Below are positions 31,796 through 42,465 of a DNA stretch of 43,078 nucleotides, piece after piece. This stretch comes from Rostrohypoxylon terebratum (Eukaryota; Ascomycota; Sordariomycetes; Xylariales; Hypoxylaceae), in NCBI GenBank assembly GCA_022497145.1, contig MU386016.1, positions 1 to 43,078 of the forward strand. Direction: 5' to 3'. Within the stretch, counting starts at the first letter, position 1. Every line of letters begins with the position of its first letter. The translations under genes and the position numbers were made by a program. The notes beneath the pieces were generated by a model. That model was not told the DNA's origin and ran no database searches. It worked only from the letters and a program-made list of their open reading frames with translations.

Positions 31796-32568
31796 ATGGC
31801 GACTCCGACTCCCACGCAGCCAACGTACATTACTAGCAAAGTCGTAAAATCCAACTACCCCGTATGTGCCTCTATCAATTGGTCCGTGGACTAATCGCTA
31901 ATTAGAGAGATTTCTAGCTCATCGACAATGACCCGTACGTAGCTATGATGAGGCCTCGCGAAGAACCGACCGATTGAAAACGATTGATGGCTAACATAAG
32001 ATACCCTATCAGACATTTCCGGAGAGTAGTAGGGTATGCACGCCCGTCAGACTACATTCACGGCACCGTCGCCGCGGCGGCCGGCCCGGGTCTTCTCCTA
32101 ACGATGGAGAAGTTCGCCCCATCGCAAGTCGGCCGAGGTGGATTCATACGAGCACTACGTCTATCCGGGGCGATTGGTGTGATTGGTGGATTCTTATACT
32201 TCTACCAACGATCATGCTGTACGTTGTATTCCGCATCGATTCGTTGAGAACGCCCCGCTCTAATATATCATATATCTACAGTACGATTCTACGGCATGAC
32301 TGAAAACTCCCGCGAAGTCGAGATGGATATGCGAGAGATGGTTGATAAAGTGAAGGCCGGTGAGCCGCTATACGGTGTTAGCACCATGACGCCGCACATG
32401 CAAGGAGTAGCTGCCCGACAATCGAGATACTCCGCACTCTTCTTCGCCGTGATACCCTGGTTCAACTTTGTTAACCATAACCAACACGGTGTGGATACCG
32501 CCAAATACTACCTACGTGCTGAGCAGGAGCTGGAAGCCGAGAGGTTGGGAAAGAGTATCAGCTCATAA
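31796..32568 (+). CDS. nuo21: NADH:ubiquinone oxidoreductase (complex I) 21 kDa subunit
   Basis: Four exons: 31796-31861, 31918-31934 (17 nt only), 32013-32218 and 32282-32568, giving 191 aa. The introns have GTATGT/TTCTAG, GTACGT/ATCAG and GTACGT/CTACAG borders. The protein starts MATPTPTQPTYITSKVVKSNYP, then LIDNDPHFRRVVGYARPSDY, two hydrophobic stretches (TVAAAAGPGLLLTM; LRLSGAIGVIGGFLYFY), and the polar LRFYGMTENSREVEMDMREM, ending at a KYYLRAEQELEAERLGKS tail. This is the pattern of the fungal accessory 21 kDa subunit described in Neurospora, a mitochondrial inner membrane protein of complex I. It has no cofactor motif, as expected of an accessory subunit. The 17-nt exon is supported by the conserved reading LIDNDP|HFRRV. 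Confidence 0.9.
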
Positions 32569-32924
32569 GCTGGGAGCTAGTGGGGAAACGGAGAATGGAG
32601 GACTCGCGGTTGTGTACATATCCAATACCAATATTCGTCTGCTGGCAAATACTTGTCATGATGTATAGTGGCCCAGAAGTCAACATGAAATACAAAATTC
32701 ATAAATCAAAAATCACTTTATTTTGCCGGTGGTTTATTTAGAATATTCCGTCGAACGAGGGGCTTTTTATGCATTTTTACTTCGAACTAATTCTTGTACG
32801 AGGCTTTACAGATATCATGATAGATTTGAGAGGGGATCTAAGTCCAATATTATTATCTCAGTCGATCATTAAGGTATGTTCTTTCGCATCAATCTAGGCC
32901 TGAAGCTTTTTACAGTGACCTAAT
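32569..32924. other. convergent 3' regions of nuo21 and the Zn2Cys6 factor
   Basis: 356 nt, AT-rich, between two stop codons facing each other. No gene. Confidence 0.6.
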
Positions 32925-35553
32925 TCACGACGGCCAACCCGAAGGATTTATCCCCGATAGATCCTCTTCCAATAATCCCAGCATATAATTATTCCCCGAG
33001 AACCAGTCTCCTAACTGCGTTGTCTGCGCCATGGATCTCGCCTGATCGTCAATAGTCCCAGTACCACTAACGTCAAAATTCGCTATGTTCTCCTCTATGG
33101 GCATAAAGCCTAATTGGCTGAGATACATGTTAAATTCGTTACCAACAGGCACCATATCTTGGTCCAGGGGCTGTTGCGTCTTGGCCTCGATATATAGTTG
33201 TGCAACGTTATATAGTACTTGGCATAGCTGGTGTAGTTTGCTAATTGAATGCGACAGCTCGCATGCCGCGGCTAACGACTGCACGAAGTCGCCCAGTCGC
33301 TGCAGGTCTTCCGCGCTCGACGTTTCGATGACCAAGCAGAAAATTACAATAAAGGGTATGAACGGGGCATATAAAATCGTCCTTAAAGTTTGGGTCATTA
33401 GCGCATGCGCTTTACGCAAAAAGAAGCGAGGGAAAGGCAAAACTTTACCAATGGATATATACGATCTTTAGAGACTGGTCATCCATCATGCCCATTGCTT
33501 CTTGGTGACATGACATCGCTGCACGTGCGGAGTCTATGCATTCGTCTGAGAAGGTACGGGAGCGTGTGCCCGTGGGCGGCATCGCACGATATGTCAAGGC
33601 TAGTGACGAAAGATAGGAAACTTCATCTGACTTGAGCATAATGGCAAACATGCGACCCTCGGCCGTCTCCGATGCATTGAATTCCGCAGAAAGTTTCATG
33701 CTTTGTGACATAAGATTTTTTTGCTCCGCAGCTAATATGTCGACTTGTTCAACGCGGTACAACTCGGACTGCCGTAGAGCACCCGGGCTATATAGGCGCT
33801 CATAGATCCTCCCTTGGATCTGAGCGTGCTTGATCCATAATGTCATTACCTCGGTACCTGGGTATGCTGCCTTGGCCTCGGGGGCTATATGTGGCAGCGA
33901 TATATCATAATCTTGTAAGATAGATGCTCGACCCAGTCTTAAGGAAAGGCCCTTATCAAGCATATAGGTGCACCAGAATAATATCGACTTGTCGGCCTTC
34001 TTTTGCGGGCTGTCGTCTTTCATGGTGTGCATTTGATGTAGACCCAATGTTCTACACATATGGGCGGCTCGTGAGGCCAAAAGCCAAGCCAGTGAGGGCC
34101 GTGATATATCGATCGAAAAACTTGCCTAATAATAAAGTGGAACTAGTCAGCAGTTGGTGTGAAATATTGATCATAGAGTGGAGCTTACCGCCATGAGCAA
34201 GGCTTCTATGTTCTCCAGCGTTGCTGGCATTAGAAGACTGAGCTGCGACAATGCAACCTCCAGATTTTTCTGGCACATAGCGTAATAGGAATCATACTGA
34301 GCCTTCTCTTCGGGGTTCTTTGCGGCAAGCCCAGTCTCGAAAAACATGTAAGCAAGGCCAGAGTTGACAAGGATGAATGTTGCATCTGTGATGTCCTCGG
34401 TATTAAAATAGACCCGTCTACATTGATCGGTGAAGCGTTCAACTTCTATAAAACAATAGAGGACGGCAAGCATCATCGGGGCCGGACTATCTGTAGCAAG
34501 ACGTTAGTAGCCAAGACAAGCTTGTGATCCGAACGAATGAGATTGGAGGGGGGGTTAGAAGGTAGCATGGAAGAAGGAGTTCCATACGCTTCATTTCTCG
34601 TAGCTTCTCTGCCACGAGTGTCATAGGTGGCAGGGGTAGATCCCGTAAATTAACCTTTGGTGGCTGCTTTGACCCCGGAAAACGGAATTCATGGAATGAT
34701 GATACAGCACGTTGGGTCTTCTGTATGTTTAGGATATGACGCAGGGATGACAATGCAGCTTCTATCTTGGGGATGTTGCCTTGCTGTTGCAATGGAGTCC
34801 CCTGGACGGCATGCTCAAGAAACTCGCTCGCGAAGACGGTATGCGCCGCCAAGGACGAGTTGCCCTCGAAGTCTCCCGCATCTTCCGGGTCAAAGACGGT
34901 GCTTGACGTCTCGTCCCGGCTGTTAGAAGATAAAGGCGTTAGATTATCGGACGGCTGCCGCATGAAAGCCTCGGTGGTGGGCGGTTTTGTTACTGAGATC
35001 GGGCTCAAGTTTCGTAGAAGTGTTTCAATACCGCCAAGCCGCTCCTCGATTAAGTCAATCTTCCGCTCACTAATAGTGAGACAAACACATTAGACAGAAA
35101 CCCTCTAAAATTATTTAAGCGAATTGCAGAAAGTTGAGCCCTGCTTACTATTGGCTGGATATTAAAACTCTCTGTCGTGGCTCCTTGGGTTTCTGACCAG
35201 CTCCAGTAGAACTACAGGGTCGTCTAGCGCTCCGGCAATTTGAGCACGGCGATTCCTTGTCACAGCGTATCTAATAGATTACATCTATTAGTGAGCCCAG
35301 CTAGCGACCTTCGTCGTAGAGCCGACAGCTGAAAGGGGCATGGGGTAATATAGAATCCCTCACCTTCCTAAGCCTGCATTGGTCACACTGTTACACGATG
35401 TTACTTAGCTGAAAGATCTTTATCTTGTGATGGTACCATAGTAGGATCGGCTCTATGAGTAACGGAGCCGACGGGTACCGGATTCTTACTTACTGCTCTA
35501 CGAGGGCCAGGAGACCCGGGTCCACCGCTGCCTTCGGTCGCCTCGGTCTCCAT
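32925..35553 (-). CDS. Zn2Cys6 fungal-specific transcription factor
   Basis: Seven exons on the minus strand: 35553-35494, 35387-35364, 35270-35149, 35069-34588, 34490-34189, 34125-33449 and 33381-32925, giving 707 aa. All six introns (63-106 nt) are GT-AG. The N-terminus METEATEGSGGPG ends in RRACDQCRLRKIRCDKESPC, and the whole binuclear cluster is C-x2-C-x6-C-x5-C-x2-C-x6-C, complete. A linker follows (ERKIDLIEERLGGIETLLRN, probably a coiled-coil dimer segment). Next is the fungal_trans middle homology region with QCRRVYFNTEDITDATFILV, LLMPATLENIEALL, SRPSLAWLLASRAAHMCRTLG, FWCTYMLDKGLSLRLGRAS and ILQDYDISLP. The segment HWTILYAPFIPFIVIFC is near the C-terminus. It is expected to bind CGG half-sites as a dimer in the nucleus. 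The target pathway is unknown; no neighbouring gene clearly suggests one. Confidence 0.93.
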
Positions 35554-36477
35554 CACGAGCGTAGAAAGACTGTTGGTCTTGATGTTTCTCGGCAGTCAAT
35601 CAACCAGCATATGCAATGGCTACAGCAAAACACGCGAACTGGTGCTTCTGAGACACATTCAGCAACTCAAATTCGGGGTTTAAGTTGACCTCATACTCTT
35701 GTCCGGGGGATCTACTTGAATCTCGGCGCCCGCGGATTCCGTGAAGCGTGGCTGAGCGAGAGAACCATTAGTTTTGACTCATAAGTAGGTGATACACGAA
35801 TGTATGCACTTCCGTACCGATCAGATCAGTCACTACATTGCCAAGCTATGCGTTGTCAGCCCAGTGATATGGGATATAAAAATCAACCTCCTAGGGGCTG
35901 AGATGAGAAAGTGGTGATTGACGATTCGGGATTAGTAGTAGGTACCTAGGAGTTAGATCCAAATTCATATATAACAGACTATGAAGTATTTACAATGAAA
36001 AGATCAATAGTTTAAGAAATAAAGATACACGAGATTTGTTTTTCTTTATAGAAGAGCAATATAGAAATCGAGCATTTAGTGACTCAAGAGTGAGGATTTA
36101 AGAGAGAGAAGATACGATTACTTAATCGAACGAGTTAGGAAAGACTCCGATCATTAGATAGGCTAAGCCTCAAACGGTTAGTCGTTAGCCCTATGAATCC
36201 ACATCCGGGCTCGGAGGTTTTGTGTGACTAATCTTACGTAAAGTGATTAAGGTTGGTGTCACCTAGGCTGCTAGGATTACATCCGATATCACCGGTCGGG
36301 ATTTCCAATTCTTAGTAGGATAGCTAGGAAATCAGGGAAATCGCATCCATGGATCTGTCAACTCCTAGCAGCCGCTTTAGAGATTCAAGTTATAATTTTT
36401 CAACTTTCTACCATCCCTACCTACGTTCAATACGAAACACATCGGCCCGACTGACTTGTGACTTGTAGAGTCCCAGG
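35554..36477. other. divergent promoter region of the Zn2Cys6 factor and F-box genes
   Basis: 0.9 kb between two start codons facing away from each other. AT-rich in the middle (35940-36150), with a GTAGGTACCTAGGAG motif at about 35938. No ORF of note. Confidence 0.55.
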
Positions 36478-38241
36478 ATGACCTACAAGCGAAAACGCGC
36501 CGAAAATGATGTCGCGTCAAGGTCGACGATAACGAAACGATCCCGCCAAACTGAGTCGCTGGACCTATTGTCGCCACTACCGAATGAGCTTCTTATACGC
36601 ATCCTCACATTTCTCCCCCTTCCAGATCTACTGAATACCGCGCCAATATCTCGGCGATTTTATGGATTATTTGGCGATTCGCAAATATGGAAACGTCTTT
36701 ACTATTCGCGCTTTGTTCTTCCCCGCGCCCTTCGTATTCCCGGGTTTCGCAATGGGTTTGCAAGAGAAGGGAAACTCCACTACTCTTCGCGCAAGGCGGT
36801 ATGGGCAGACGGGAGAAGAGGCGGCTGGGTAGATATGCACGTTGGCAACTTAGAAGACCGCTCCCGGGATTGGAAGAAACAGTACAAGCTCCGACATAAC
36901 TGGTCAAAAGGAAAATGTGCCGTTGAGGAGCTGCAGATTGGAAAAGAATTACTCACTCCCGATACGAATTCGCCATATAAGATGCTCGTCAAAATATCAG
37001 AGGGTATTGCCATAACAGCCGACATAACTACAGGGTTACGCGCTTGGGACTTGAAGACGAAGTATCTCCTGGCGCAGATTACCTTAGACCACGCTAACTC
37101 GAGAGCCGTGCCGAGCTGCATTGCTATCGACGATCAAAGCATCCAAGACCATATTCTAGAAATTGCAATTGGCTTCTCCGATGGCAGTTTTGGAGTATGG
37201 AAACTGGACTCACAACAAAGGGTCATATTGCGTAGATATGTCCACGAGAAGTCTACGAATGGAGAGCTCGTTGGAGTCGCCTACTCTTACCCATATCTCT
37301 TAACAGCAACTAAATCCGTTCTCATATCCCTATATACTTTTGATGGACCGCCTAAAATAGATACTCCCGAAACTCACGAATCAGATAGTGAAACAGCACG
37401 GGATTCTGGGAGCGAAACGATTCAAGACACAGAAGATCAACAGGCACTAAGGAACTCGAAGTCTAAGATACGAAATTCTGAGTCGGTGGCTCTCCAAGCA
37501 CCGTACCTTCTAACATCGCTAAAGTCGCATACCTCAAGGGCGCCTTTAGCATTGTCCATTCGAAAGACGGCAGTAAGCACCGTGGCTTCCATTGCTTACA
37601 CATTTTCAACTCTTCAGGGTTGGTCTCTGGGCATACAGGATTTGCACTTGCGTCCTTCGATGTCTAGATCGAAGTCCACGCCAGACATCACAGCTACCCG
37701 ATTGGCATACAGTCTCCCCGTCCGTTCGAGCCCCACTCACATACCGTCTCCGCCAACATCCCCGGCCCGCCATATGAATTTCTCATCTTCCCAAGATGAA
37801 GAATTGGATGGGCCTATAAATCTATGCTACACACACCCCTATCTCCTTGCAACCCTCCCTGATAACACGCTTATCCTATATCTTTGTACGTCAAATGTGA
37901 CTTCTCTCTCCATATCGCCGGGAATCAGACTTTGGGGACACACTTCTGGCATTAGCGATGCAGAGATAACAGCTCGTGGCAAAGCAGTTAGTGTTAGCTG
38001 CCGAGGAGAGGAGATTAGGGTCTGGGAATTAGAAGGCAAGGTTCATGGGAAGAGCATTGAGGTCCGACCAACGGCCAAATCAATAGCGGACGACGCCAAG
38101 GAAGTAGGCAATACTTCTCCTAGCCACATCGCCGCTGAGTGGGATGATCGGCGAAACTGGGTCGGCTTCGATGATGAGATGGTAATTGTCCTTAAGGAGT
38201 CAAGGGGACGAGAGAGCCTAATGGTTTACGATTTTACATAA
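36478..38241 (+). CDS. F-box protein with probable WD40-like propeller
   Basis: Single exon, 587 aa. After a basic start (YKRKRAEND, TKRSRQTES) an F-box spans about residues 31-77: LSPLPNELLIRILTFLPLPD, LLNTAPISRRFYGLFGDSQIWKRLYYSRF. It should bind Skp1 in an SCF ubiquitin ligase. The rest lacks strong consensus but has spaced beta-strand-like blocks: ITTGLRAWDLKTKYLLAQI, IGFSDGSFGVWKLDSQQRV, YPYLLTATKSVLISLYTF, CYTHPYLLATLPDNTLILYL and GEEIRVWELEGKVHGKS. These fit degenerate WD40 blades for substrate binding. A Ser/acidic linker lies near residues 300-340. The start ATG follows CCCAGG; an upstream exon is not needed. The substrate is unknown. Confidence 0.88.
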   Translation: MTYKRKRAENDVASRSTITKRSRQTESLDLLSPLPNELLIRILTFLPLPDLLNTAPISRRFYGLFGDSQIWKRLYYSRFVLPRALRIPGFRNGFAREGKLHYSSRKAVWADGRRGGWVDMHVGNLEDRSRDWKKQYKLRHNWSKGKCAVEELQIGKELLTPDTNSPYKMLVKISEGIAITADITTGLRAWDLKTKYLLAQITLDHANSRAVPSCIAIDDQSIQDHILEIAIGFSDGSFGVWKLDSQQRVILRRYVHEKSTNGELVGVAYSYPYLLTATKSVLISLYTFDGPPKIDTPETHESDSETARDSGSETIQDTEDQQALRNSKSKIRNSESVALQAPYLLTSLKSHTSRAPLALSIRKTAVSTVASIAYTFSTLQGWSLGIQDLHLRPSMSRSKSTPDITATRLAYSLPVRSSPTHIPSPPTSPARHMNFSSSQDEELDGPINLCYTHPYLLATLPDNTLILYLCTSNVTSLSISPGIRLWGHTSGISDAEITARGKAVSVSCRGEEIRVWELEGKVHGKSIEVRPTAKSIADDAKEVGNTSPSHIAAEWDDRRNWVGFDDEMVIVLKESRGRESLMVYDFT

Positions 38242-38592
38242 CGTTCCTGGCGACACTGGCTTGGACTCGCGAAATTCACACCGAGGCCTAAAGTGAAACC
38301 GTAAGCAGTATATATAATTTATATTGTTGGAGATACCCGAGATATAATTGAAAGTCTGATCTACAATGCTGAATATCGCGAGAAACAGACGTGTTTGCGA
38401 ATTGTCTCACAATCAACTTGGATAACGTCATCACCGTGAACTAGTTTGCTGATGATTCATTAGTCTAAGAATGAAAAGCAACATTTGGTCTAAGACAAAC
38501 AAAAGCTTGAAATGACCTTCATGCCTTTATGCTAGGCTAGGTACCCAATTACGATTTACCGAGTGCCTGTTGATTCTAGTGATTCAATCATA
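38242..38592. other. intergenic, promoter of the alpha/beta hydrolase
   Basis: 350 nt, AT-rich, with a GCTAGGTACCC motif at about 38536. No gene. Confidence 0.55.
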
Positions 38593-39699
38593 ATGGCGAC
38601 TGGCGAACAAACCAAACCACTGCTTGCTTCTAGCCCTATAACTATAACGCATCGAACGGACCTCTCTTTATTATATAGAGGCTTATGTTTCTTCATCAAA
38701 CCCCTCCGTCCACATCTAGCCACTTCCAAGAGGCAATATCCAGCGGGCTCCCCGAGGCTAGAGAAACACCCCCGTCATATCGGCAAAGTGACAGTAATAG
38801 AACGAGGAATCTTAATCCCGTCTAAGCTATCGTTAGATCCCGAGATTAACCCCGAGTCTAATGCCGAGAACTTATGGGTTTACGATTACTACCCTACCGG
38901 AATAGAAAATAATGATGGGAGAGCTTCACAGGCGCACACGGTGTACTACTTCGCCGGGGGCGGATTCCAAGCCCCAGGATCTTCCGAACACTGGAAATTC
39001 TGCGCCCACCTCGCCTCATCCCTTTCTCGGAGCCGCGTGGTGCTCGTTTCGTACCCGCTGGCCCCACACTCGCCCGCCAAAGTAACACTACCCTTTCTTC
39101 GGCGATGGTTAGTACATGAACTCCAAGATGCAAGGGTCGATGGGAGAGTTGTATCGCTCGCGGGCGATAGCTCCGGTGCCAATATTGCGCTGAGCCTGGG
39201 GCTCTGGTGCGCGGATCAACTTGCGATGGACAGGTCGGCTGCGGAGGGAAGCGATCGCAGCTACTTTCACCAGCTTAAGTCTATCTTGGTTATTTCTCCC
39301 CCGACGGATCTACGCGCTTCAGGTTCGAACCCATCGACTGCGAAAACTGACGCTGGTGCCCGGGACCCCGTCCTCGGTTTCCGGATCTCGGACGCTGCGG
39401 CGACGGCTTGGACCGCGGATTCGGAAGATGAGAGGAGGGATCCGTATGTGAGCCTGATTTTAGCGGATTTATCGAGCCTGAGAGCGAGCGGAATAAGAGT
39501 TAACGGCGTGATTGGGACGGCGGATGTGCTAGCTCCCGAGGCATCGTCGTTTATGGAGAGATGTGGGGGAGAGGGAGTTAGGGGGGAATGGCTGGTTTGG
39601 GATGGCCAAATGCATTGCTTTCCGCTGACTGCTTGTTACGGACTGCGAGAGGGGGTTGAGGGGAGGGACTGGGTCATCAGGGTACTGGAAGTGGTGTAG
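38593..39699 (+). CDS. alpha/beta hydrolase (HSL/steryl-esterase type)
   Basis: Single exon, 368 aa from the ATG at 38593. The frame is open upstream to 38563, but only as a GTG. The fold is shown by the oxyanion-hole stretch YYFAGGGFQ (GGG at 122-124), the nucleophile elbow GDSSG (Ser193), Asp311 in GTADVLAPEA and His341 in GQMHCFPL, a complete catalytic triad in the right order. The GGG in place of HGG and the GDSxG elbow place it in the hormone-sensitive-lipase/alpha-beta-hydrolase-3 group, which in fungi includes steryl acetyl hydrolases and tailoring esterases. No signal peptide is apparent; a hydrophobic LLYRGLCFFIKPL near the N-terminus could be membrane-associated. The substrate cannot be deduced. 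Confidence 0.9.
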   Translation: MATGEQTKPLLASSPITITHRTDLSLLYRGLCFFIKPLRPHLATSKRQYPAGSPRLEKHPRHIGKVTVIERGILIPSKLSLDPEINPESNAENLWVYDYYPTGIENNDGRASQAHTVYYFAGGGFQAPGSSEHWKFCAHLASSLSRSRVVLVSYPLAPHSPAKVTLPFLRRWLVHELQDARVDGRVVSLAGDSSGANIALSLGLWCADQLAMDRSAAEGSDRSYFHQLKSILVISPPTDLRASGSNPSTAKTDAGARDPVLGFRISDAAATAWTADSEDERRDPYVSLILADLSSLRASGIRVNGVIGTADVLAPEASSFMERCGGEGVRGEWLVWDGQMHCFPLTACYGLREGVEGRDWVIRVLEVV

Positions 39700-40609
39700 G
39701 TGAGATGTGGAATGAGGCTTATGGGATTTCGATGTAAACATAAACACCCCTTACCCCTTTCTCCAATGAAAACAAAAGATAGGTACGTCTACGGTATCTC
39801 GGTCGACTATTTTCAAGACCTTCGTACAGCTGAATTTTCAACAACAGGGGTGACGCGGGATTTCGGATTTATCCTATATAGCCTGAAGTTGTTCTATTAA
39901 TATTATATGGGCTACGATCACATCGCCCTAGGAATACGGGGTATTTGAAAGACAGCAGGGAGGTTTCTCAATTTATAGCCGCAATGTAACGTCCCCCGGA
40001 CCCAAACCTGCCGGTATATTGAAACTTGTGGGGAACCCAGACATCGCCTTGAAAATGCGTCTCCTTGTATTCCAATCGGCTGCCTTCAAGGCCCCCACCT
40101 GATACGCATTTCATATACAGAGTCTAGGATAGCGCTTAGGTTAGACCGAGGAACCTTCGAAAGCCTTCTATTGCCGCAGGATTCTTAGTAAAAAGTCGTT
40201 CTCCGAACGTTGTTTCGCCGAGTTTGAGCTTCGGTCCGCTTGGCCAGATCATCCAAGCTGAGTACAAGGACAGGAGTAGTACTATATGCTACTCGTCTTA
40301 GGAATGTGTGTATGGTTTGCTCAAACTAGTACAGGGTACATATAGAACAGATGCTGTTCTAATGATTTCTAATAATGAGGACCCTTGTAGCTGAGTACGG
40401 CCCACCGGGGATGGTCACATACCCTATCTTGGATTCCAGACTGAGAGTTATACTGTTACCTTGCCCCTATCCTAATCCAAATCGATTCTGGTTGTTCTCT
40501 GGCACGATCAGCATAAATACTACCGGGCCTCGCTGTTCGCCAAGGTTTTCGATCAACCATTCTCTGCCTCTTGCAGTAGAAACCATCTAGCTTTACCGTA
40601 TAAGTCAAG
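39700..40609. other. intergenic, promoter of the AA9 gene
   Basis: 0.9 kb without a supported gene. The final part holds a TATA-like ATAAATAC at 40513-40520, about 90 nt before the AA9 start codon. Confidence 0.5.
40513..40520 (+). promoter_or_regulatory. TATA-like element of the AA9 gene
   Basis: ATAAATAC, 90 nt upstream of the ATG; position and sequence suit a TATA box. Confidence 0.45.
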
Positions 40610-41368
40610 ATGCTGTTTTCACTTCCCCTATTCCTCGCTCCGGCCCTGGTCGCCGCCCACGGGGCCGTGACTAGTTACGAGATCGGAGGCAAGACGTACG
40701 AAGGCTACCAGGGATTCTCCCCGGTGGCTGGTGCTCAGATCATCCAGCGACAATGGCCGGACTACAACCCCATCATGACCGTCACGGATCCCAAGATGAC
40801 CTGTAACGGCGGCACGTCGGCTCCCCTTGCGGCTGAAGTCGCGGCTGGCGAGAACGTAACGGCGATATGGAAGCAGTGGACGCACCAACAGGGCCCCGTC
40901 ACCGTGTACCTGTACTCCTGCGATGGCGAGTTCACGGCCTGTGACGGAAAGGGCAAGAAGTGGTTCAAGATCGACGAGATGGGACTATGGGGCGATGTTC
41001 TGAACAGCAACAACTGGGGCACTGCCCTCGTATACAAGGACCTGAAGTGGTCGAGCCGCATCCCCAAGACCCTGAAACCTGGAAACTACCTCATCCGCCA
41101 CGAGTTGCTCGCTCTTCACCAAGCCAACACTCCTCAGTTCTACCCCGAATGTGCGCAAATCAAGGTCACTGGCTCCGGCAGTGCCGTTCCCAGTGGTTCA
41201 TACCTCACCTCCATCCCCGCGTACGCCGCTCAGTCTGACCCTGGCATTATGGTGAGTAGCATCTAAACCTCTTATATATGGCTGGAAACTAACGCGTCAT
41301 AGGTTGACATCTACATGGGCTCGGCTACTTCGTACAAGGTCCCCGGCCCCCAGGTCTGGACTGGCTGA
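40610..41368 (+). CDS. AA9 lytic polysaccharide monooxygenase, no CBM
   Basis: Two exons: 40610-41251 and 41303-41368, with a 51-nt intron (GTGAGT ... branch AAACTAACGCG ... CATAG), giving 235 aa. The signal peptide MLFSLPLFLAPALVAA is cut before His17, which becomes the N-terminal histidine of the copper histidine brace (HGAVTSYE). The second brace histidine is His92 in WTHQQGPVTVYL; the axial Tyr178 with Gln176 and His170 is in LALHQANTPQFYPECAQIKV. Cys65 in KMTCNGG probably pairs with Cys181. The enzyme oxidatively cleaves cellulose or related glucans outside the cell, needing copper and an electron donor. The chain ends at VPGPQVWTG, the catalytic-domain end, with no CBM1 or GPI tail. The 3' intron is required to reach this conserved end. 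Confidence 0.95.
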
Positions 41369-41631
41369 ACAAATGAGAAATGAGTAATGCGTTATGAGGA
41401 TATGGAATCACTGCGTCTCCTTTTGATAGGTTTATGCATAGTACACTTTGAGGTGCACATGAAATCTGATTCGTAATGTTGTTGAGAAGAAAATGAGAGC
41501 TAAATCGATGATTATTAATGTGACTATTAAGTAAGATCTTGAATCAGAGCTGACATAATCTCATGCAGAAACGCATGGATTTACTAATATAACAAGTAAC
41601 TCTAATACCTAAGATTTAAAGAAGTATATGT

Positions 41632-42465
41632 AGGTATTTTGTCGGTCATGGCATCTCTATCAAGAGACTGAGGGAGACACTCGACTAGTCTCGAAATCCT
41701 TCGATCTACCCTACGAAGACAAGGTCTAGGCGAACCACTCTAAGGGTATTGTTTCACACCGTGGGTAATCTGGGACTTACCGAGAGGAATGCTTAAACTG
41801 CACTGAGGATGAACTAAAGAGCATGTCTTGCGAATTGGCTGCCGACTCTAAGAAGCCCCTTGAATTTAAGATACATATTAATAGTGTGTACAGAAACATT
41901 ACGATATCGGAAGCGATGGCAAGCTAGTTCATTACAACCTTTGGGTTAATGAACATGCCCTTCCTGGGTTCCGTACCTGGGCAGGATACTATTGTCAGAT
42001 GGAAGACCTGAGCAAGGTTGTGCTAGAGGTTATGCTTGAATGCATTGGGATTGACGAAGAGGCCAAGAAGGCGATCGACCGCTCCTCGCTCACATGGTGC
42101 CCCACTCACACGACATACACCCTGCTCATGTAAGACGAAAACCAGAGTCTCGAGATCGAGGATCGACTCAACCTCGGGACCTTTCTTCAGGCCACTACTG
42201 GGATCTGGGATCGAGGATCGTTTGTACCCAACTATCGGCGACTTTGGCGAGACCTGAACCAATGGGTACCTTCACACATCCAAGCACAAGGTTTCCATCC
42301 ATCCCTCGCGCCAAGGACGGAAGCGAAACCATGCCAAAGAGATACTCGGTACCCTATCTCATCACGCCCCGCCACGATGGCATTGCGAGCCCCCAAGTCA
42401 CTGGAAAATACAGGAACATGCCTGCTGAGAAGTACAAGATGGGAACTATCCAAAAACACATTTAG
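41632..42465 (+). pseudogene. decayed 2-oxoglutarate/Fe(II) oxygenase (IPNS-like)
   Basis: No long frame exists, but consecutive frames spell a colinear non-haem oxygenase. RYFVGHGISIKRLRETLD is at 41632-41688. FDLPYEDKV*ANHSKGIVSHRG*SGTYREE follows from 41700. The next block is ELAADSKKPLEFK. NLWVNEHALPGFR and MEDLSKVVLEVMLECIGIDEEAKK start at about 41930. Then come PTHTTYTLLM*, DENQSLEIEDRLNLGTF, PTIGDFGE, TNGYL, and finally KRYSVPYLITPRHDGIAS (to 42465). These are DIOX_N and 2OG-FeII_Oxy signatures. Stops are TAG 41727, TAA 41766, TAA 42131 and TGA 42255; at least three frame changes are needed. The iron-binding HxD reads HTT. The N-terminal roughly 30 residues were not found. Several stops fit C-to-T or G-to-A changes (CAG to TAG, CAA to TAA, TGG to TGA). 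Confidence 0.8.
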
